This document shows positions 52,538-61,438 of a stretch of DNA of 64,000 nucleotides, in pieces. Source of the stretch: Calothrix sp. HK-06 (lineage in GTDB: Bacteria > Cyanobacteriota > Cyanobacteriia > Cyanobacteriales > Nostocaceae); contig NZ_MRCD01000009.1 in NCBI RefSeq assembly GCF_001904745.1, forward strand, positions 62,001 to 126,000, written 5' to 3'. Each line of letters begins with the position of its first letter. Positions within the stretch are counted from its first letter, which is position 1. Both the position numbers and the translations under genes were made by a program. The notes under the pieces were generated by a model. It did no database searches. It saw only the letters and a program-made list of their open reading frames with translations, and was not told the DNA's origin.

Positions 52538-53902
52538 ATCAGTCCACTTAGCGGCTTATCAGATGCCAAGTCGTCACCCGAAGCAGACTCCTCAGTCTTG
52601 CAAATATGGGGAGGGCATCCTTTACAGGGCCATGTCAAAATCAGCGGAGCCAAAAATTCGGCGCTGGTGTTAATGGCTGGTGCAATACTATGTTCTGAAG
52701 ATTGCCGCATTCGCAACGTGCCAATGCTGGCTGATGTGGAGCGCATGAGTCAAGTTTTATTAGCTTTGGGTGTTGGTGTTAAGCGCGATGGCGAAATATT
52801 AGATATCAACGCCAAAGACTTTGCTACTTCTAAAGCTCCTTATGAACTTGTCACCCAGCTGCGAGCAAGCTTTTTTGCAATTGGTTCGATTTTAGCCCGA
52901 TTGGGTGTAGCCCAAATGCCTTTGCCTGGTGGTTGTGCGATTGGCGCCAGACCTGTAGACTTACATGTTCGTGGTCTACAAGCGATGGGAGCAGAAGTAC
53001 AAATTGAACACGGCATTTGTAACGCTTACGTTCCTGGTAGTAACCGTAGGCTCAAAGGCGCCAAAATTTATCTTGACTCTCCTAGTGTAGGCGCCACCGA
53101 AACCTTAATGATGGCGGCAACATTAGCAGACGGTGAAACTCTGATTGAAAATGCTGCTCGTGAACCAGAAGTAGTTGATTTAGCCAACTTCTGTAAGTCG
53201 ATGGGCGCCAAAATTCAGGGTGCTGGCACAAGCACAATTACAATTGTTGGTGTAGAAAAATTACATTCAACTGATTACACAGTAATTCCTGACCGTATAG
53301 AAGCAGGCACGTTTTTAACAGCGGGCGCAATTACACGTTCAGATTTATTATTATCACCAGTAGTACCCGAACATCTTTTGCCAGTTATTGCCAAACTGCG
53401 GGAAATGGGGGTTCCCATTATTGAGGAAGGAACTAATAGTCTACGTATCAAGCCAGCAGATGCTCTTAAAGCTGCTGACATTGAAACGTTGCCACATCCA
53501 GGTTTTCCTACCGATATGCAAGCTCCATTTATGTCGTTGATGGCTGTAGCAGATGGCGATAGCTTAATAAACGAAACTGTATTTGAAAATCGCCTGCGTC
53601 ACGCTTCAGAACTAAATCGTTTAGGAGCTGATATTCGCGTTAAAGGCAATATTGCTTTTATTCGAGGAGTGCCTGTACTATCTGGGGCGCCTGTGATTGG
53701 TAGTGATTTACGTGCTGCTGCTGCTTTAGTTGTAGCTGGTTTAGCCGCTAGCGGTCTAACAACCATCAAAGGATTACAGTTTTTAGACCGAGGTTACGAC
53801 CGTCTTGATTTGAAATTGCTTTCAGTAGGAGCAAAAATCAAGCGCGTCTCCGAAGCAGAAACTGAAGCAGATGCAACCGCACCTTATTTGGCGCCTTTGT
53901 AA
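52538..53902 (+). CDS. murA: UDP-N-acetylglucosamine 1-carboxyvinyltransferase
   Basis: The sequence [45 protein letters not shown] (with the catalytic Cys) and [13 protein letters not shown] is clear MurA. It transfers enolpyruvate from PEP to UDP-GlcNAc, the first step of peptidoglycan synthesis, in the cytoplasm. Length is normal. The start is unusual: a strong ribosome site GGAGGG at 52525-52530 is followed, seven bases later, by the in-frame codon ATC at 52538 and no ATG, GTG or TTG at a suitable distance. A TTG at 52517 lies upstream of the ribosome site and is less likely. Confidence 0.9.
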   Translation: MSPLSGLSDAKSSPEADSSVLQIWGGHPLQGHVKISGAKNSALVLMAGAILCSEDCRIRNVPMLADVERMSQVLLALGVGVKRDGEILDINAKDFATSKAPYELVTQLRASFFAIGSILARLGVAQMPLPGGCAIGARPVDLHVRGLQAMGAEVQIEHGICNAYVPGSNRRLKGAKIYLDSPSVGATETLMMAATLADGETLIENAAREPEVVDLANFCKSMGAKIQGAGTSTITIVGVEKLHSTDYTVIPDRIEAGTFLTAGAITRSDLLLSPVVPEHLLPVIAKLREMGVPIIEEGTNSLRIKPADALKAADIETLPHPGFPTDMQAPFMSLMAVADGDSLINETVFENRLRHASELNRLGADIRVKGNIAFIRGVPVLSGAPVIGSDLRAAAALVVAGLAASGLTTIKGLQFLDRGYDRLDLKLLSVGAKIKRVSEAETEADATAPYLAPL

Positions 53903-53944
53903 AACCAATATCAAATTTTTGATTTGATTATAATCAACTCTTGT

Positions 53945-53968
53945 GGGTTGGGCATCTTTGCCCGACCC
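53945..53968 (+). terminator. GGGTTGGGCA/TGCCCGACCC hairpin after murA
   Basis: Arms at 53945-53954 and 53959-53968 pair with one G-T, followed by TTTATATTAT. It belongs to the interspersed GGGCA repeat family and is placed 43 bases after the murA stop, where it could act as a terminator. Confidence 0.55.
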
Positions 53969-54002
53969 TTTATATTATCTCGTTATAATATCTATAGAAA
54001 TT

Positions 54003-54017
54003 GGTGCGTGACGCACC
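54003..54017. repeat. GGTGCGTGACGCACC palindrome
   Basis: A 15-base near-perfect palindrome 15 bases before the M48 protease start. It shares its core with the inverted repeat at 26937-26995. Confidence 0.65.
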
Positions 54018-54032
54018 CCACTACACTTAATT

Positions 54033-54911
54033 ATGTCTATATTAAAAAATCAATTAATTGGTTTGAAAGCTGACTCATTTCGCCATCCTCTTGACCTAGA
54101 AGCGACTAAAGCGCTGAAGCAAATACCAGGACTGGATATGATGGTGCGTAACCTTTTAGGACCTCTCGCAGAACAGGTTTTTTACGTCGAAAATATTGCT
54201 TCCAGTGTTTTAGTTGGACAAAACCAACTCCCAGAACTTCACAATTTGCTCCTCGAAGCTTGTAAAATGCTCGATATTGAGCCACCACAACTTTACATTC
54301 GACAACATCCGGCACCAAATGCCTATACTTTCGCAATGCGTGGTAAACAACCATTTATCGTGGTTCACACTTCGCTTGTCGATATGCTAACTCCTCAAGA
54401 AATTCAAGCAGTCATCGCACACGAGTTAGGACATCTTAAATGTGACCATAGCGTTTATTTAACTCCTGTTAATTTACTAATTCTAGCCGCTACCGCTGTC
54501 CCTACAGTCGGCGCCTTTCTTGCCCAAGCCATACAAGCACAGCTTTTAGAGTGGGTACGATGTGCTGAGTTTACCTGCGACCGTGCTGCATTACTCGCAA
54601 CTGGTGACCCCAAGGTTGTAATGTCAGTACTCATGAAACTTGCTGGTGGTTCCCCAAAGATAGCGCCGCAACTCAACCTTGATGCATTTATCGCTCAAGC
54701 ACGCGACTACGATGATATTAGTAAGACCGAAATTGGCGAAACCTTTAAAGCTGCACGTACCGCTCAACTTACCCACCCAGTCCCTGTATTACGCGCTCGC
54801 GAAATTGACCGCTGGTCTTCGAGCAAAGAATATCAAAAACTATTGCAAAATCATACGAAGGTAGATTATAATAATGAGGTTGCACCCAAGGGCGGGTGGC
54901 GAAACTGGTAG
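54033..54911 (+). CDS. M48 family zinc metalloprotease
   Basis: The 292-residue protein has the zinc motif HELGHLKCDH (HExxH), a preceding VVHTSLVDMLTPQEIQAVIA, and a downstream glutamate in CAEFTCDRAALLA, the third zinc ligand. Two hydrophobic segments follow the active site (VNLLILAATAVPTVGAFLAQ). It is an HtpX-like/Ste24-like peptidase, probably membrane-associated. Oddly, its last seven codons run into the tRNA-Leu gene beginning at 54890, so the stop codon (TAG at 54909-54911) is inside the tRNA. The C-terminal VAPKGGWRNW is thus encoded partly by tRNA sequence. Confidence 0.88.
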   Translation: MSILKNQLIGLKADSFRHPLDLEATKALKQIPGLDMMVRNLLGPLAEQVFYVENIASSVLVGQNQLPELHNLLLEACKMLDIEPPQLYIRQHPAPNAYTFAMRGKQPFIVVHTSLVDMLTPQEIQAVIAHELGHLKCDHSVYLTPVNLLILAATAVPTVGAFLAQAIQAQLLEWVRCAEFTCDRAALLATGDPKVVMSVLMKLAGGSPKIAPQLNLDAFIAQARDYDDISKTEIGETFKAARTAQLTHPVPVLRAREIDRWSSSKEYQKLLQNHTKVDYNNEVAPKGGWRNW

Positions 54912-54974
54912 ACGCAGCAGACTCAAAATCTGCCGCCCTATAAAGGCGTGAGAGTTCGATTCTCTCCTCGCCCA
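54890..54974 (+). tRNA. tRNA-Leu (CAA)
   Basis: Acceptor arms GGGCGGG and CTCGCCC pair (one G-U), with discriminator A at 54974. The anticodon stem GCAGA/TCTGC encloses CTCAAAA, anticodon CAA, which reads UUG. A long variable arm (GCCGCCCTATAAAGGCG region) marks a class II tRNA, and the T arm has GAGAGTTCGATTCTCTC. The 3' CCA is not encoded. The 5' 22 bases overlap the M48 protease coding sequence. Confidence 0.95.
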
Positions 54975-55016
54975 TATTTTTGACTAAGAGAAAATTTTAA
55001 ATCAGAAGTTCTGGAT

Positions 55017-55049
55017 AAAAAAGATGTATTAAATTACATCTTTTTTTTT
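55017..55049 (+). terminator. Rho-independent terminator after tRNA-Leu
   Basis: AAGATGTA (55021-55028) pairs with TACATCTT (55035-55042) around a six-base loop, followed by nine or more T. It is a strong terminator for the tRNA transcript and preceding protease gene. Confidence 0.85.
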
Positions 55050-55205
55050 GTTCAAGTAATAATCGCTACAGATAAGTATAATTTAATAGGTTTTGATATA
55101 TAAATATGAATTTTTGATTGATTTTTAGTTGAAAGTGCGTACTTTTCCGGACTCAGATACTTTTTAATGTCAATGGAAATGTGAGCGGTAGTAAAACGAT
55201 ATACA

Positions 55206-55760
55206 ATGAGCGATATTGGGCTGCTGATGACGAGCATATTGGTTATGGGGCAAAAAGTTTCTGACAATTTGCCTCAACTGCTTTTGGTTCAGCATGAAAA
55301 CAATTTACTTAATAGAAATTCAACACATTTACCGAATTCAACTGCAACGCTTCAAGTTACACCACCTGAGTTTACTCAGCTTGGTGATACTTCTCCTGCT
55401 GTCGTATTTTCATCTAATTATAAACTAAAACGAATACTAAGTAATATTTTAGCTAAAGTTGTTTCTGAAAAAGAGTTATTGAGACAAGGAAAAATAGTTG
55501 CAGATAAAGACAATAATTCTGTGATAGCAGCAATTAACCGTAGAAGAACTACGAGCAGTCTTCCAAGGGTAGAATTTGGTGATTCAGGTACTTCAGTACG
55601 AGTTATACAAAAGTTATTAGTATCCAGTGGTTATAGTATAGAAGTAGATGGTTTTTTTGGCGCCTTGACTGAAACCGCTGTCAAAGCTTTTCAATATCAA
55701 CGTAATATAGGGGTCGATGGAATCGTTGGACAAAATACTTGGCTAGAATTAACAAGATGA
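55206..55760 (+). CDS. Peptidoglycan-binding domain protein
   Basis: In this 184-residue protein, the C-terminal residues about 120-184 are a PG_binding_1 domain: VEFGDSGTSVRVIQKLLVSS, EVDGFFGALTETAVKAFQYQ and VGQNTWLEL. The N-terminus is weakly hydrophobic without a clear signal peptide, and the middle is basic and low in structure. It probably binds the cell wall; no catalytic domain is present. The ATG at 55206 is used because the preceding bases are non-coding; a later ATG (about 55248) is possible. Confidence 0.75.
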   Translation: MSDIGLLMTSILVMGQKVSDNLPQLLLVQHENNLLNRNSTHLPNSTATLQVTPPEFTQLGDTSPAVVFSSNYKLKRILSNILAKVVSEKELLRQGKIVADKDNNSVIAAINRRRTTSSLPRVEFGDSGTSVRVIQKLLVSSGYSIEVDGFFGALTETAVKAFQYQRNIGVDGIVGQNTWLELTR

Positions 55761-56008
55761 GAAGTTATTTTAAATACTATTAGTTTATGTGGTTAAATTT
55801 GGCGCCAACGAAAGCAAAATTAATAACATAGACCACTATGTCATGCTGAACGTAGTGTAATCCGAAGGATAGCATCTGTTAAGTATTGAAAGCTTAAAGA
55901 TTTTACCCTGCGAGAAAACTCCGTTTACGCTACGCTCAGAATGACAATTTGTATCGAAACGTTAAAGTTTTACTCTTCGGGGCTAATGACAAGTTGTATG
56001 CTACTCTT
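55761..56008. other. Intergenic interspersed repeats before susA 3' end
   Basis: Contains TCATGCTGAACGTAGTG then TCCGAAGGATAGCATC (about 55840-55877) and CTCCGTTTACGCTACGCTCA (about 55918), both of repeat families seen in other cyanobacteria and at 31718/34537 here. No gene seen. Confidence 0.6.
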
Positions 56009-58426
56009 CTACCGATGTTTATGCTGTTCTAACAATTGCTGTGCGCGAGGTTTATAGATGAGGTAAAACAATGCCTCAATATAACGTAACAAGTCTTCAC
56101 GGTTTTCTTTGGATATAAAATTCCAAAAACCGTATGTACGTGCAAGAGATAAAAGTTTAGTGGTATGAATTTTCCAGGTGTAAGCAGTGTAAACTCTTTC
56201 AATACCGCGCTTTGAAATTTCATCCCAGTAAGCAGGGTTACTATCGCATTTAGTCACAAAATCGTAAAGTTTGCTGGCAGTGTCTTCTAAATTCGTGGGG
56301 TTAATATAAAAACCGTTAACTTTATCTTGAATGATTTCTAGCGGTCCACCAAACTGAGTTGCAAAAGTTGGCATTCCTGTAATCATGGCTTCTAATATAG
56401 TCAAACCAAAAGCTTCAAATAATGCAGGTTGAACAAAAATACCCTTATGGTCGGCAATAACACGGTAAATTTCCCCAGAGTCTGTCTTAGAAAGACGCAC
56501 ACCTAACCAACGAATTTTACCATGTAGGTTATATTCGTCGATAATTTGATACAGTTTAATAATTTCATCTCGTTCCTCATTATCACCCGACTCTTCAACT
56601 CGTAACTTACCTGCAACTAAAATTAAATTGCAATGTTCTTGCAATTCCTGACTTTTACCAAAACATTCAGCTAAACCTGTTAAATTTTTAATACGGTCAA
56701 GACGTGCCATTGAGAAAATAGGACGTTTACTTGGGTCATCTAGTTTTCCATATATTAGTGCAGGGTCATCAAGAGTAAACAACATTTCTTCGAGTCGTTT
56801 TCTGTCAGTTTCAACTCGCTCTTCGTTACGGGTGTAGGGAAAATAGTAGCTTTCGCTTACTCCTGGTGGAACTACGTTAAATTTTGGACTAAATAATTCA
56901 ATCCCATTTACAACGTGGTAAAGTTCGGGCATTGTAAAACATTTGTACGATTCGTATTGCCCAACACTATCTGGGGTACCAACAATTTCTTGATAGGTAC
57001 TACTAATTACAAAGTTGGCAGCATTCATTGCCAACAAGTCAGCGGTGAACTGCATGGAAAAATGATACTTTTCTTCTAAATCTTGCCAGTAAAGGTTACT
57101 AAATAAGTATTTTGATTTTTCTAAAGCGTGAGCGATATTGCACTGAGTCACTTTCATTCGACGTGCAAGTAAAAACGCTACCAAGTTACCATCCGAATAA
57201 TTACCGACGATTAAATCAGGTCTACCTTGAAATTCCCCTATTAATTCTCGTTCAGCATCAATAGCATAAGTTTCTAAATACGGCCAAATCTCAAATCTGG
57301 ATATCCAGTTTTGTGTCATATTTGGGTTAAACTCGCGGAATGGTACACGTAAAATCCAAGCATTTGTAGTACCGTAGACTTTTTCTAAACGCTGGTTGCA
57401 AAGTGTACCGTCGTTATTGGGTATCAGACGTGACAGAATTATTACTTTTGGTTGTACATTTAGTGTACCTAACCCAGCTAAAACCGCATCTTCTTCGAGT
57501 TGCGTCTCTAAATTTTTAGCTTGGTCGAGTACATAAACGACTTGACCCCCGGTATCTGGTCTTCCTAATACTCCTTCTTGCCCAAACCATCCATGAGGTG
57601 ATACCAATACGATATTGAATATCATTGGGATGCGTGATATAAAAGTTTCTAGAGTTTGAGGCGCCGGAGAGTCGATTAAATCATCTAGAATATTAAGAGT
57701 TTCGAGGACTCGTGCGGCAGTGTTTCCCCAACCTGGTTCAAACCCCATTGTTTGTAAGTCCAAACGAAACGTTTCTAACGGTTCATCTTCTGCAAGGTTG
57801 CTTATAAGTGCAATAGCTGCTTTAATTTTTTCAGAAAGATGCTGCTGTGATTGAATGCGTCCATTAATTAGTAGTTGGATACCACGATATTGATGCAAAC
57901 GCAAGAAATTAAATAAACTTTCCTGCCATTGTTTCGGGTCAGCAAAAAGTTTACTCGAAAGGTAACGGTTGAGGAACTGCACACCTTTACCAATATTTTT
58001 CGGGTCGCGAATTATGGGTGAATAATCGTAAAATGGACCAAAATCAATTTCTAATAAGTTACCTTCGTTCGGATAATAGCGGTTAACCAAACGGTCACGC
58101 ATATCCAAAAGTTCTTGCACAGTCATCGCTTCAATACTCAAATCAGAAGTTAGCAAGTAAACTTCTTGACTCGCTATTTTAGAACGAATAATAAAACAAA
58201 GATTAGAGTCTTCTTGAATTATCTCTTGAGTATAATAAATTAGCTTGCTTAGATGTGAACTTTGCTGATAAGCATTTTTTTGATGTTTTGTACAAAAATC
58301 TTCATATAAATTTAAAATGTCGTTCCGCAATAAATAACGCTTTTCACACAAACGTAATTCACTCATCAATGAACGTAAATCATTTTTTTCATCACTACCT
58401 AGGACTGCTTGCAATAATTCAGACAT
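56009..58426 (-). CDS. susA: Sucrose synthase
   Basis: The 805-residue protein is the normal length for plant-type sucrose synthase. It has the N-terminal regulatory region (SELLQAVLGSDEKNDLRSLM), VLVSPHGWFGQEGVLGRPDT, GGQVVYVLDQAKNLE, the donor site IFSMARLDRIKNLTGLAECF and EAFGLTILEAMITGMPTFAT with the E-x7-E motif. It reversibly makes or splits sucrose using UDP or ADP. In filamentous nitrogen-fixing cyanobacteria it mainly cleaves sucrose. The gene stands alone. Upstream is an AT-rich gap with one 9-base tandem repeat (58517-58545). Confidence 0.97.
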   Translation of the reverse strand: MSELLQAVLGSDEKNDLRSLMSELRLCEKRYLLRNDILNLYEDFCTKHQKNAYQQSSHLSKLIYYTQEIIQEDSNLCFIIRSKIASQEVYLLTSDLSIEAMTVQELLDMRDRLVNRYYPNEGNLLEIDFGPFYDYSPIIRDPKNIGKGVQFLNRYLSSKLFADPKQWQESLFNFLRLHQYRGIQLLINGRIQSQQHLSEKIKAAIALISNLAEDEPLETFRLDLQTMGFEPGWGNTAARVLETLNILDDLIDSPAPQTLETFISRIPMIFNIVLVSPHGWFGQEGVLGRPDTGGQVVYVLDQAKNLETQLEEDAVLAGLGTLNVQPKVIILSRLIPNNDGTLCNQRLEKVYGTTNAWILRVPFREFNPNMTQNWISRFEIWPYLETYAIDAERELIGEFQGRPDLIVGNYSDGNLVAFLLARRMKVTQCNIAHALEKSKYLFSNLYWQDLEEKYHFSMQFTADLLAMNAANFVISSTYQEIVGTPDSVGQYESYKCFTMPELYHVVNGIELFSPKFNVVPPGVSESYYFPYTRNEERVETDRKRLEEMLFTLDDPALIYGKLDDPSKRPIFSMARLDRIKNLTGLAECFGKSQELQEHCNLILVAGKLRVEESGDNEERDEIIKLYQIIDEYNLHGKIRWLGVRLSKTDSGEIYRVIADHKGIFVQPALFEAFGLTILEAMITGMPTFATQFGGPLEIIQDKVNGFYINPTNLEDTASKLYDFVTKCDSNPAYWDEISKRGIERVYTAYTWKIHTTKLLSLARTYGFWNFISKENREDLLRYIEALFYLIYKPRAQQLLEQHKHR

Positions 58427-58516
58427 ACTATACCTTGTTTTTATTTTTCTTCGTCCAAAGTCATACCTACACTAACTACAAGTCCTTTGCACTCTAACTA
58501 AAGAGATAATCCTGGC

Positions 58517-58545
58517 AACGGATGAGGAACGGATGTAACGGATGG
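58517..58545. repeat. 9-base tandem repeat (AACGGATNN family)
   Basis: Units start AACGGAT at 58517, 58528 and 58537; the first is longer by two bases. It lies in the susA upstream region. The remainder of 58427-58729 is AT-rich and shows no gene. Confidence 0.75.
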
Positions 58546-58729
58546 TTGATTCTTAACAAAAGTTTATTTTGCGAGTTTTTTATTTCAGCTAATTTTAATA
58601 TTAGTAAAGTTAAATCAAGTTTTGAATAGGTCGATATTATAACTAAGCCAATGCGTCTATAATTGCAGTACAAAATCCAGAAATAAATCCATTTTGGGTT
58701 TCAGTGATTAAATATCACAGGAGATTGGT

Positions 58730-58846
58730 ATGACTAATAACACGCAAAAAGCAATCATTGAAGACAATAGTGCCCCTAGCATATTTATGATACTGTTGGC
58801 TATCTTTTGCGGTATCACGGTTATTTTCCTTCTAGGCATTTTCTAA
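58730..58846 (+). CDS. Small single-pass membrane protein, 38 residues
   Basis: ATG at 58730 preceded by a good ribosome site (ACAGGAGATTGGT). The 38 residues begin MTNNTQKAIIEDNSAPSIF and end with a membrane segment MILLAIFCGITVIFLLGIF. The ribosome site and the codon use make it a likely real gene. It looks like other tiny cyanobacterial membrane proteins, but I do not recognise it as a named photosystem subunit. It is followed by an AGAAACC-type repeat (58889-58903). Confidence 0.65.
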   Translation: MTNNTQKAIIEDNSAPSIFMILLAIFCGITVIFLLGIF

Positions 58847-58888
58847 ATACTAATCGTAATTACATTGACCCAATTAGCAAAGGAACCG

Positions 58889-58903
58889 AGAAACCGGGTT
58901 TCT
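58889..58903. repeat. AGAAACCGGGTTTCT repeat
   Basis: A 15-base near-palindrome, third copy of the family seen twice at 30076-30142, differing only in the centre base. Confidence 0.75.
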
Positions 58904-58985
58904 GCCGTATAACTATAAAACTGTAGAGATATTTAACTTTGTAATTCTCTACAGTTTTTTATTATTTATTTGCTTGTATAATTAA

Positions 58986-59060
58986 GGGCGAACGATGGGA
59001 CTTGAACCCACGAATGGTGGTACCACAAACCACTGCCTTAACCACTTGGCGACGCTCGCC
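58986..59060 (-). tRNA. tRNA-His (GTG)
   Basis: On the minus strand acceptor GGCGAGC pairs with GTTCGCC (one G-U), with C at the discriminator position as expected for histidine. The anticodon stem GTGGT/ACCAC encloses TTGTGGT, giving anticodon GTG. The T arm contains GGGTTCAAGTCCC. The base before the acceptor is T, so the extra G-1 needed for tRNA-His is not encoded and must be added after transcription. CCA is not encoded. Confidence 0.95.
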
Positions 59061-59174
59061 ACGTCACTAAAACATAATAGCACACAAAAAATAAAATAGG
59101 CAAGAGAAGTTCAAAAGGAACGGATTGATTTTTTTTCAAGTCTGATAATTATAGCTAATAACCAATTTAAGAGC

Positions 59175-59552
59175 ATGAAATCAGCGATTATTACAGGTGT
59201 GGGAGTTTTAGGACTATCTTTGTTGGCTATCGCTATGGTAAAAAGTAATCCTAGCGAGGCTTCCTATCAACAGTATGCTGTTAAAGAACTGTCTAGTTAC
59301 GTAAAATCCAACGTGTGTAAGAAAAGTCTTGGTATATTAGATAAACTTATTAACAATCAATGTGACAAATTTGTCGATACTGCTAGTCCACAAATACGCG
59401 ATATTATTGCTGCTAGCACCGAAAGACACGATTTTATGGTTTTCAGCGTTTACAGTACTGAATTGAAAATCAGTGATTGGGTTCCTTCTTACAAATTCCA
59501 GACTATAGGCGCCTTCGATAAATTCTACACTTACAGCGCACAGCAAAACTAA
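59175..59552 (+). CDS. DUF4359 domain protein
   Basis: The 125-residue protein has an N-terminal membrane segment or signal (KSAIITGVGVLGLSLLAIAM), NPSEASYQQYAVKELSSYVK, a Cys-containing region KSNVCKKSLG and the end HDFMVFSVYSTELKISDWVP, YKFQTIGAFDKFYTY. This layout matches the cyanobacterial DUF4359 family, which has no known function. The protein is probably periplasmic or anchored in a membrane. It is divergent from tRNA-His. Confidence 0.8.
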   Translation: MKSAIITGVGVLGLSLLAIAMVKSNPSEASYQQYAVKELSSYVKSNVCKKSLGILDKLINNQCDKFVDTASPQIRDIIAASTERHDFMVFSVYSTELKISDWVPSYKFQTIGAFDKFYTYSAQQN

Positions 59553-59605
59553 GGAACGTTTATTAAAACTTTCCCTATTCTTAATTTTGCCTGGATATAA
59601 TAAAA

Positions 59606-59638
59606 GCGCCAGTGAATACGGTGCAAAAACTGGCGCCA
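59606..59638. repeat. GGCGCC-containing inverted repeat after the DUF4359 gene
   Basis: AAAGCGCCAGT and ACTGGCGCC flank a short AT-rich loop (GAATACGGTGCAAAA). It could act as a weak terminator for the DUF4359 gene. Confidence 0.45.
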
Positions 59639-59729
59639 AGTGTTATCAGGTTATAAGCAAGCACTATTCTATGTTGACTCTACAGGATACACCACGGGGT
59701 CACACACCTGTAGGGTATGACCCCATATT

Positions 59730-60164
59730 TTAAAGCGTAGAGAGAATATTTTGAGTGCGTTTAATAGCTTCGCTATCATTACGCTGGGTATATATTTTGA
59801 GAGCTTGTTCAATAGCGAGTTTTGCTTCGGGTTTTCGTTTCAAAGCGAGTAGGGAGTTGGCTTGATTTTCGTATGCAAGTGCGTGGTTAGGGTCACGTTG
59901 AAGTACTCGCACGCAGTCTTTGAGTGCATCTTCGTAGCGTTTGCGGGCAAATCTGGCTAAACTACGTTGGTAGTAAGCGTCTATATAATTGTTATCTATA
60001 TCTATGGTTCGGTCGAAGTCTTTTGTTGCATCTCTATATTCACCGATAGCATAACGTGCTATTCCTCGGTTTAAGAAAACTTCTGCCCAGTCGCTAGAGT
60101 TATCGATGGCTTTGTTATAGTCTTGGATTGCTGCTTGGTAGTTTTTATTGGCAAAGTGTGCCAC
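59730..60164 (-). CDS. TPR-repeat protein, probably the 3' part of the pentapeptide-TPR gene
   Basis: The 144-residue frame holds about three and a half tetratricopeptide repeats: FANKNYQAAIQDYNKAI, FLNRGIARYAIGEYRDATKD, YYQRSLARFARKRYEDALKD and YENQANSLLALKRKPEAK. The same frame is open further upstream to base 60243, giving NYSAAINEASIAIRLNPKLA, one more TPR, but without a start codon. It is therefore the 3' part of the gene ending prematurely at 60188, separated by a frameshift in a seven-A tract. Confidence 0.75.
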   Translation of the reverse strand: MAHFANKNYQAAIQDYNKAIDNSSDWAEVFLNRGIARYAIGEYRDATKDFDRTIDIDNNYIDAYYQRSLARFARKRYEDALKDCVRVLQRDPNHALAYENQANSLLALKRKPEAKLAIEQALKIYTQRNDSEAIKRTQNILSTL

Positions 60165-60187
60165 ACCACGTGCGTGATAAGCTGATG

Positions 60188-61438
60188 CTAGTTTAGGATT
60201 GAGACGTATTGCAATAGATGCTTCGTTGATGGCAGCAGAATAATTTTTTTGAAGTCTATATATATATTAGCTTTGCCGCTGTATGCTTCTGCATAGCTAG
60301 CATCAATGCTAATTGCTTTATCAAAATCAGCTAAGGCACCTATATAATCTTGAGTGAGAGTGCGGGTTTGACCTCGGTTGTTATAAGCAAGAGCAAAGTT
60401 AGTGTCAATTTCTATGGCTTTGTTGTAATCAGCAATGGCGCCTTGGTAATCTTTCAACTGGCTTTTAGCTAAACCGCGATTAGCATAAGCTTCAACGTTA
60501 CGAGAGTCTGTACTTATGGCTCTATTGTAATATGAAACGGCGCCTTGGTAGTCACGTTTTCTAAAACGATTATCTCCCCAGCGGTTAAAGTCAGATGCAT
60601 CTGCTTTAAATGTATCATTGCTCAGTGTGGCTGCATTCATGTTGGCACCGCGTAAGTCAGCACCTCGTAAACTCACACCATTTAAATTCGCGTCACGTAA
60701 ATCAGCATTCCGTAAATCAGCATCATCTAAATTGGCATTAGTTAAATTGGTACTGCGTAACTTAGCGTTATTTAAATTAGCATTTCGCAAACTAGCATAA
60801 CTGAGATTGGCGTTGCTTAACTCTGCTGCGCGTAAATCATACCCGTTTAAATCCGCATTGCTGAGATTAACACCGTTGAGATTTACATCATTGAGGTTGA
60901 GACTGCGTAAATCAACGCCACTCAAATCAACCCCACTTAAGTTTACCCCGCGTAGGTTCACACGGTCGAGCCTAGCGCCGCGTAACTTGGCATTGCTAAG
61001 GGAAACACCATATAAATTTACATTTCTTAAATCAGTATCTGTTAAATCGGCGCCATTCAAATTCGCGTTACTCAAATCAGCATCACTCAAATCGGCGCCA
61101 CTTAAATCAGCATAACTAAGATTAGCACTTTGTAAATCAGACCTTTGTAAATCAGCATCGCTCAAATCAGCACTGCTTAAATTGGCATTTCTGAGATTAG
61201 CACGATTTAAATCGGCTCTACGTAAGTTCGCGTCGTTTAAATCCGCATCTCTAAGGTTTTGCCGACTCAGAGAAGCTCCTTGTAAGTCACATTTGCGACA
61301 CTTCTTTGTTTCAAGTAGCTGTTTTAGATGTTCAGGTTTTTCTGCATTTGCGGGTATGTAGGGTAGTAAAGGTATGGATAAAGCAATAACAGCAAAACAC
61401 TTATTTAGTATAGATTTACGTCTGGTTGAATAATTCAT
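60188..61438 (-). CDS. Pentapeptide-repeat and TPR protein, frameshifted
   Basis: The 416-residue frame has a signal peptide (SILNKCFAVIALSIPLLPYI), then CRKCDLQGASLSRQNLR and about 45 pentapeptide units A(D/N)LxN (about 55-275), then three TPR units (AYANRGLAKSQLKDYQGAIA, AYNNRGQTRTLTQDYIGALA). The last residues, FKKIILLPSTKHLLQYV, are not TPR-like: a one-base shift in the run of seven A (60244-60250 on the plus strand as T) restores NYSAAINEASIAIRLNP and joins the downstream TPR frame. The full product would be about 570 residues, secreted. Function unknown. Confidence 0.8.
   Translation of the reverse strand: MNYSTRRKSILNKCFAVIALSIPLLPYIPANAEKPEHLKQLLETKKCRKCDLQGASLSRQNLRDADLNDANLRRADLNRANLRNANLSSADLSDADLQRSDLQSANLSYADLSGADLSDADLSNANLNGADLTDTDLRNVNLYGVSLSNAKLRGARLDRVNLRGVNLSGVDLSGVDLRSLNLNDVNLNGVNLSNADLNGYDLRAAELSNANLSYASLRNANLNNAKLRSTNLTNANLDDADLRNADLRDANLNGVSLRGADLRGANMNAATLSNDTFKADASDFNRWGDNRFRKRDYQGAVSYYNRAISTDSRNVEAYANRGLAKSQLKDYQGAIADYNKAIEIDTNFALAYNNRGQTRTLTQDYIGALADFDKAISIDASYAEAYSGKANIYIDFKKIILLPSTKHLLQYVSILN

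Noticed and set aside
60600-61270. Regular 15-base periodicity resembling a DNA tandem repeat or CRISPR-like array
   Set aside because: It is explained by in-frame pentapeptide codons on the minus strand (A(D/N)LxN units), with no identical repeats or unique spacers.
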